8,517 nt of DNA, taken from Selenomonadales bacterium UBA7018 (lineage in GTDB: Bacteria; Bacillota; Negativicutes; Selenomonadales; Selenomonadaceae). Position numbers and translations under genes: made by a program. Below the pieces are notes generated by a model that saw only the letters and a program-made list of their open reading frames with translations, was not told where the DNA came from and ran no database searches. Every line of letters starts with the position of its first letter. Position 1 is the first letter of the stretch. The stretch covers positions 1 to 8,517 of the forward strand of contig DJWY01000031.1 of assembly GCA_002448305.1 (NCBI GenBank), written 5' to 3'. Below are positions 5,044-8,517 of the stretch, in pieces.

Positions 5044-6247
5044 ATCCGCGAAGCAAACAAGTCATAAGTAAGAAAGTATCATCTATGTCCTTAAGTAGCT
5101 CGAAAAATTTTTCGTAGAGTTCCTTACTGTGATCCATTTTGTTCGTGAACCAATCGACAATTTCTAATATGTCATCTTTGGAATTTAAATTCTCCTGTAC
5201 TGCTGAAAAAAATATCAACTCAAAAATTTTGTAGCTTATCATGAAGATAGCAAAATTCCTCGTTATATTTTCATCAATAAATCGCAACGGATAGCAATTA
5301 ATAAAAATTTCGTTGACAAGATAGTTTTCAAGAACGGTCGAATATTTTTCGAGAAAAGCGTTGCGGTCGACTGCGAGATTTTCATAACGTGGAATAATTT
5401 CTTCGATAGAAACAAGCCCTTTTTCGTCGGGCTTAATTTCAAGTACTTTTTCCAACGCGTCAAAAAATTTTGAACCCCTAAAGTAAGGAGTGGTATATCC
5501 GATGAACTTCATTATAAGCGACAAAAAATTCTTTGCATCGCCCGAAAAATTCGGGAACAAAGACGCAATACTCCCCCCAGCTAAAATTCCTTCCGATTTA
5601 TATGCCCAAATCAAATTCAAAAACGTGTCTCTGTCCGCTTTGCCCGAAATTAATTCCTGCAACTTGTCAAGGAAAAGTCCGAGTACAATTAATCTTTGGT
5701 CGATTGAAAATCGCCGCTCCTGCAAAATCGAAATCATTGCAAGTTGAGTCTCGAAAAAGATGCTTAAAGTATCTTCCTGCATGGGAAGTGCTGCGCTCAA
5801 AATTTTTCCGCCGTTGCTGTGAATTTTTTCAGGGACTGAAAGCCATTCAAATTTCATTGGCTCTTCTTGAAATAAAATCATCTCCGCCGCTACCGGACAA
5901 GTCATAGTTAGCGACCGCTCAAAAAATTTTCCAAAACTGAGAGTGGTACGCGGATAAGTCGTGCAAGTAACTGATAAAATTTCCTCGCCGTATTCGAGTT
6001 GCAACCGACATAATTTTTTCTCTGTAAGGAACGGGCAAGGGCGTTTAGTCAGCAAATATTTTTTCTTCTGCTCGTTGAATTTAAATTGCTGGGCAATGAC
6101 GGGCGCAACTTGCAAATATTTTTTGTAAGTCGCTTCGTCAACGTCAATTTCCCAATCGCGCTCGCAACAATTATCATTGCATTTGGAAGAGTCGCATTTA
6201 AATTTGCTGACGTATTCAGGCTGAAAATAAAGATAGCTTTTTTCCAT
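5042..6247 (-). CDS. FliB-like lysine N-methylase family protein (Cys-cluster)
   Basis: The protein of about 400 residues matches the FliB family, named for the enterobacterial enzyme that methylates flagellin lysines. Numbering from the GTG at 6253, the N-terminal third carries the conserved cysteines: Cys20, Cys25 and the Cys29-Cys30 pair (KCDSSKCNDNCCERDW), then CPFL (Cys73), Cys82, Cys97 with YPR, and CPVAAE (Cys119). The set suggests a metal or iron-sulfur site. The C-terminal two thirds are helical and less conserved, and no membrane segment is evident. The start could be ATG at 6245-6247 (chosen; GGTG lies 5 nt upstream) or GTG at 6251-6253, which overlaps the asd stop by four bases. 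Either way translation is probably coupled to asd. No flagellin or motility gene is in the window, so the substrate is unknown; 'flagellin methylase' would be an over-call here. Confidence 0.8.
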   Translation of the reverse strand: MEKSYLYFQPEYVSKFKCDSSKCNDNCCERDWEIDVDEATYKKYLQVAPVIAQQFKFNEQKKKYLLTKRPCPFLTEKKLCRLQLEYGEEILSVTCTTYPRTTLSFGKFFERSLTMTCPVAAEMILFQEEPMKFEWLSVPEKIHSNGGKILSAALPMQEDTLSIFFETQLAMISILQERRFSIDQRLIVLGLFLDKLQELISGKADRDTFLNLIWAYKSEGILAGGSIASLFPNFSGDAKNFLSLIMKFIGYTTPYFRGSKFFDALEKVLEIKPDEKGLVSIEEIIPRYENLAVDRNAFLEKYSTVLENYLVNEIFINCYPLRFIDENITRNFAIFMISYKIFELIFFSAVQENLNSKDDILEIVDWFTNKMDHSKELYEKFFELLKDIDDTFLLMTCLLRG

Positions 6248-6249
6248 AA

Positions 6250-7281
6250 TCACACCAAATTATTTGCAATCATATATTCGGCAATCTGCAGAGCATTGAG
6301 AGCCGCACCCTTTCTAATCTGGTCGCCGCATACCCAAAGATTAAGCCCGTGTTCAATCGAAAAATCTTTCCGAACGCGCCCAACTTCTACCGCGTCTTTT
6401 CCAGAAGTTTCAAGCGGTTGCGGATAAATCATTTCTGCAGGATTATCGCGAACAATCACGCCAGGAAATTTCTCCAACGCGGCGCGAGCCTCTTCAACCG
6501 TTATTTCGTTTTCAAACTCGACGTTGATGCTTTCGGCATGAGAACGATAAACAGGAACGCGGACAGTAGTTGCCGTGACGCGGAGCTCGTCGTCCTCCAT
6601 AATCTTTTTAGTCTCGTCAACCATTTTCATTTCCTCTTTAGTATAAAGATTGTCCTTGAAAACGTCGATTTGCGGCAGAAGATTGGACGCAATCTGATAA
6701 TGCTTGTCGAGTTTGGCAACCGGCAAAATTTTAGCTTCAACCGCCTCGCCGCGAGCTAATGAATCAAGTTGCGACTTCAATTCGTCCATACCTTCACGCC
6801 CCGCGCCCGATACCGCTTGATAAGTCGAGACGACTACGCGCTTGATTTTCGACAAATTGTAAAGCGGCTTAAGTGCCATAACCATTATTATTGTCGAGCA
6901 ATTCGGATTGGCGATAATTCCCTTGTGCCGAGAAATTGCTTGCGGATTGACTTCGGGGACGACCAACGGGACTTCGGGGTCCATGCGGAAATTAGACGAA
7001 TTGTCAATGACGACCGCCCCCGCTTTAACTGCCGCCGGTGCAAAAAGTTTACTCGCCGCGCCGCCCGCAAACAATGCAAATTTCACGCCGTCAAAAGATT
7101 TTTCCGTCGTCTCCTCGACCGTATATTCTTTGTCCATGAAATTTATTTTCTTTCCCGCCGAACGCGACGACGCTAACATTTTCAGTTCGCCAAATGGAAA
7201 ATTGCGCTCCTCAATTAACTTTAAAAACTCTTGACCAACTGCGCCCGTTGCGCCGATTATTGCCGTGTTGAATTTCTTCAT
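6250..7281 (-). CDS. asd: Aspartate-semialdehyde dehydrogenase
   Basis: Asd reduces aspartyl-phosphate to aspartate semialdehyde with NADPH, the branch point to lysine and diaminopimelate (cell wall), threonine, methionine and isoleucine. The 343-residue protein has the usual length and an intact active site: the cofactor loop GATGAVG (10-16), ASSRSAGK (37-44), SSNFRMD (95-101), the catalytic Cys128 in NPNCST, Gln155 in TYQAVSG, Arg241 and the acid/base His248 in RVPVYRSHAE, and a C-terminal WVCGDQIRKGAALN. The ATG start has AAAGGAGG 7 nt upstream. Its promoter gives a leader of only about 24 nt, so there is no room for a lysine riboswitch. It is the first gene of a two-gene unit with the FliB-like gene and is transcribed away from rfbA. 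Confidence 0.98.
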   Translation of the reverse strand: MKKFNTAIIGATGAVGQEFLKLIEERNFPFGELKMLASSRSAGKKINFMDKEYTVEETTEKSFDGVKFALFAGGAASKLFAPAAVKAGAVVIDNSSNFRMDPEVPLVVPEVNPQAISRHKGIIANPNCSTIIMVMALKPLYNLSKIKRVVVSTYQAVSGAGREGMDELKSQLDSLARGEAVEAKILPVAKLDKHYQIASNLLPQIDVFKDNLYTKEEMKMVDETKKIMEDDELRVTATTVRVPVYRSHAESINVEFENEITVEEARAALEKFPGVIVRDNPAEMIYPQPLETSGKDAVEVGRVRKDFSIEHGLNLWVCGDQIRKGAALNALQIAEYMIANNLV

Positions 7282-7311
7282 TAAAATTCCTCCTTTGAAT
7301 TTCTGTTAATT

Positions 7312-7340
7312 ATTCTAGCAAGTTAATTTTTCAAGGTCAA
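7312..7340 (-). promoter_or_regulatory. Promoter of asd
   Basis: On the minus strand TTGACC (7335-7340) and TAGAAT (7312-7317) are separated by 17 bp, with a TGC extended -10. The predicted start near 7305 gives a short leader holding only the ribosome site. Confidence 0.75.
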
Positions 7341-7351
7341 TCGGCGCGGTG

Positions 7352-7380
7352 TTGAAAAATTTCTCTAGTTGCTATAAAAT
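7352..7380 (+). promoter_or_regulatory. Promoter of rfbA
   Basis: TTGAAA (7352-7357) is followed after 17 bp by TAAAAT (7375-7380); an overlapping TATAAA (7373-7378) with a TGC extension is the alternative -10 at 15 bp. The start would be near 7386, about 20 bp before the ATG. Its -35 is only 11 bp from the asd -35 on the other strand. Confidence 0.65.
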
Positions 7381-7405
7381 TTCTTTCAAAAAGGAGGAAA
7401 ATTTT

Positions 7406-8287
7406 ATGGTAAACAAAGGAATAATTTTGGCGGGCGGGAGTGGTACGCGCCTTTATCCGCTAACCGAAGTCGTCTCGAAACAATTAATGCCGGTCTTCGA
7501 TAAGCCAATGATTTATTATCCGCTGTCGACTTTAATGCTTGCGGGCATTCGCGAAATATTAATAATTACTACGCCGCAAGATAACCATTTATTTCAAGCC
7601 CTGCTCGGCGACGGTTCACAACTCGGATTGAAAATTTTCTACGCCGTTCAGCCTAAGCCCGAAGGTTTAGCGCAAGCCTTTTTAATCGGCGAAAAGTTTA
7701 TCAACGGTGAAGGTTGCGCTTTAGTTCTTGGCGATAATATTTTTTACGGTTCGGACTTTGCAAAGCTGGTTCAACGCGCAGCGTCGCACGACGAAGGCGC
7801 GACTGTTTTTGCTTACTACGTCAACGACCCGCAAAATTATGGCGTTGTGGAATTCAATCGCGAAACCGGACAAGCTGTCAGTCTCGAAGAAAAACCTAAG
7901 GAGCCTCGTTCAAATTACGCCGTAACCGGACTTTATTTCTACGATAAAAATATTGTCGACGTTGCTAAAACGATTAAACCTTCGGCGCGTGGCGAACTCG
8001 AAATAACCGACGTGAATAAAATTTATCTTGAGCGCGGAAATTTGCGTGTAGAAAAAATGCGTCGAGGTTATGCTTGGCTTGATACCGGAACGCATGAATC
8101 ACTGTTGCAAGCCGGTTCGTTCGTCCATACGATTCAAACGCGACAGGGTTTGAAAATTTCTTGTATTGAGGAAATTTCCTATCGCATGGGATACATCGAC
8201 GAAGCGCAACTTTTGAAACTTGCCGAACCGCTTGCTAAAAACGAATACGGAAAATATTTGCAACGCCTAGCTAAGCACGGTCGATAA
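7406..8287 (+). CDS. rfbA: Glucose-1-phosphate thymidylyltransferase (RmlA/RfbA)
   Basis: RmlA joins glucose-1-phosphate and dTTP to give dTDP-glucose, the first step toward dTDP-L-rhamnose and other dTDP-sugars used in surface polysaccharides. The 293-residue length is typical. The nucleotide-binding signature GGSGTRLYPLT (10-20) is followed by SKQLMPV (24-30), QPKPEGLAQA (82-91), the metal-binding LGDN (108-111), NYGVVE (144-149), EEKP (161-164), VTGLYFYD (173-180), GELEITDVN (196-204) and WLDTGTH (224-230). I chose the ATG at 7406 because AAGGAGG lies 8 nt upstream and the family motif starts at residue 4. An in-frame GTG at 7349 would place the promoter inside the gene. The usual partners rmlB, rmlC and rmlD are not adjacent, since the next element is an rRNA promoter; the gene stands alone here. 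Confidence 0.97.
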   Translation: MVNKGIILAGGSGTRLYPLTEVVSKQLMPVFDKPMIYYPLSTLMLAGIREILIITTPQDNHLFQALLGDGSQLGLKIFYAVQPKPEGLAQAFLIGEKFINGEGCALVLGDNIFYGSDFAKLVQRAASHDEGATVFAYYVNDPQNYGVVEFNRETGQAVSLEEKPKEPRSNYAVTGLYFYDKNIVDVAKTIKPSARGELEITDVNKIYLERGNLRVEKMRRGYAWLDTGTHESLLQAGSFVHTIQTRQGLKISCIEEISYRMGYIDEAQLLKLAEPLAKNEYGKYLQRLAKHGR

Positions 8288-8351
8288 AAAATTTTTGGGA
8301 AATTTTAAGGCAGGATTAAGAGAATGGCGTTATCATAGGAAAGTTAGTTTG

Positions 8352-8401
8352 AAAAAATTTTTTGGTAGGGTATTGACAAAGGTGGAAAGTGGGTGTATAT
8401 T
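8352..8401 (+). promoter_or_regulatory. rRNA operon promoter with UP-like element
   Basis: A perfect TTGACA (8373-8378) and TATATT (8396-8401) are 17 bp apart. An A6T6 tract (8352-8363) falls at about -45 to -56, where an UP element binds the RNA polymerase alpha subunit. The start should be near 8407. No GC-rich terminator separates it from rfbA; only an AT-only inverted repeat lies just after the rfbA stop. Confidence 0.8.
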
Positions 8402-8406
8402 AAGCA

Positions 8407-8517
8407 AGCTTGATTCACGGGGCTCCTTGAAAACTGAACAATACAAATGCTAAATGTGCGGTCGAAATAAATCGACCCCTTGAAGTAAAAATAAGAGTCA
8501 GCAAGAACTCAAAGTTT
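8407..8517 (+). ncRNA. 5' leader of a ribosomal RNA operon (pre-16S region), cut by window
   Basis: The transcript leader carries a boxA-like site followed by GAAAACTGAACAA, a typical Bacillota rrn signature, then a small hairpin GGTCGA/TCGACC (8460-8465 with 8472-8477). The GAGTCAGCAAGAACTCAAAG stretch near the edge resembles what usually precedes the 16S gene by a few bases. The mature 16S 5' end itself is not in the window, so identification of the following gene is inference; a 23S leader is less likely because a fresh strong promoter precedes it. Confidence 0.7.
8421..8433 (+). promoter_or_regulatory. boxA-like antitermination site
   Basis: GGCTCCTTGAAAA resembles the rrn boxA consensus TGCTCTTTGAAAA with two differences. 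It sits about 15 nt after the predicted transcript start, where the NusB/NusE antitermination complex would bind the nascent rRNA leader. Confidence 0.6.

Noticed and set aside
4863..5060. Longer 65-residue reading frame containing the small toxin
   Set aside because: The extension runs through the ribosome site, the leader hairpin, the promoter -10 and -35 and the terminator stem. The internal ATG at 4943 has the ideal ribosome site.
6888..7079. Alternative-frame open frames opposite or inside asd, and similar ones across fabD, fabK, plsX and the FliB-like gene
   Set aside because: They lie wholly within strongly conserved genes, have no ribosome sites or recognisable motifs, and are shadows of the real frames.
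7282..7311. Lysine riboswitch or other leader control for asd
   Set aside because: The predicted leader is about 24 nt, far too short for an L-box or T-box.
7349..7405. 19-residue N-terminal extension of RfbA from a GTG
   Set aside because: It would place the promoter and the AAGGAGG ribosome site inside the coding region, and the family motif begins at residue 4 of the ATG form.
8284..8310. Intrinsic terminator after rfbA
   Set aside because: The inverted repeat AAAATTT/AAATTTT contains only A and T pairs and no T run follows, so stable termination is unlikely.

Overview
The window looks like a chromosomal segment of a Gram-positive-lineage anaerobe (Bacillota). A Negativicutes (Selenomonas-like) relative is my best guess. 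Reasons: FabK is used as the enoyl-ACP reductase, the cluster order is DUF177–rpmF–plsX–fab, consensus AAAGGAGG ribosome sites precede most genes, there is a Bacillota-type holin-like small toxin, and a Bacillota-type pre-16S leader sits at the right end. The lineage call is inference; no 16S sequence lies inside the window.

Positions 1-4667 (minus strand, read right to left) hold a lipid and ribosome cluster: DUF177/YceD protein, ribosomal protein L32 (rpmF, TTG start), plsX (TTG start), fabK, fabD and fabG (last ~12 codons cut by the window edge). PlsX links the acyl-ACP pool to phospholipid synthesis; FabD makes malonyl-ACP, FabG reduces the 3-keto group and FabK the enoyl group. fabH, often found between plsX and fabD in related clusters, is absent here. 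In its place is a 153-bp gap holding a 7-nt-periodic repeat and a possible promoter. Further stem-loops and a probable internal promoter before fabG suggest the cluster is not one uniform transcript.

Positions ~4718-5043 hold a compact candidate type I toxin–antitoxin locus. A 26-residue holin-like membrane peptide is encoded on the minus strand with a good promoter and ribosome site. Facing it on the plus strand is a well-formed promoter (TTGCCA-17-TATAAT) for a ~100-nt RNA antisense to the 3' part of the toxin message. The toxin message also carries 5' and 3' segments that can pair with each other over two 11-nt blocks, and a hairpin covering part of its ribosome site. A two-way terminator separates this locus from the next operon, and the toxin -35 lies inside that terminator.

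Positions 5042-7281 (minus) hold asd (aspartate-semialdehyde dehydrogenase) followed, with a start/stop overlap or near-abutment, by a FliB-like Cys-cluster protein. Positions 7282-7405 hold back-to-back divergent promoters for asd and for rfbA/rmlA (dTDP-glucose pyrophosphorylase, plus strand, 7406-8287). From 8351 to the right edge there is a strong rRNA-type promoter with an A6T6 UP-like tract, a boxA-like antitermination site and a leader that very probably runs into a 16S gene just beyond the window.
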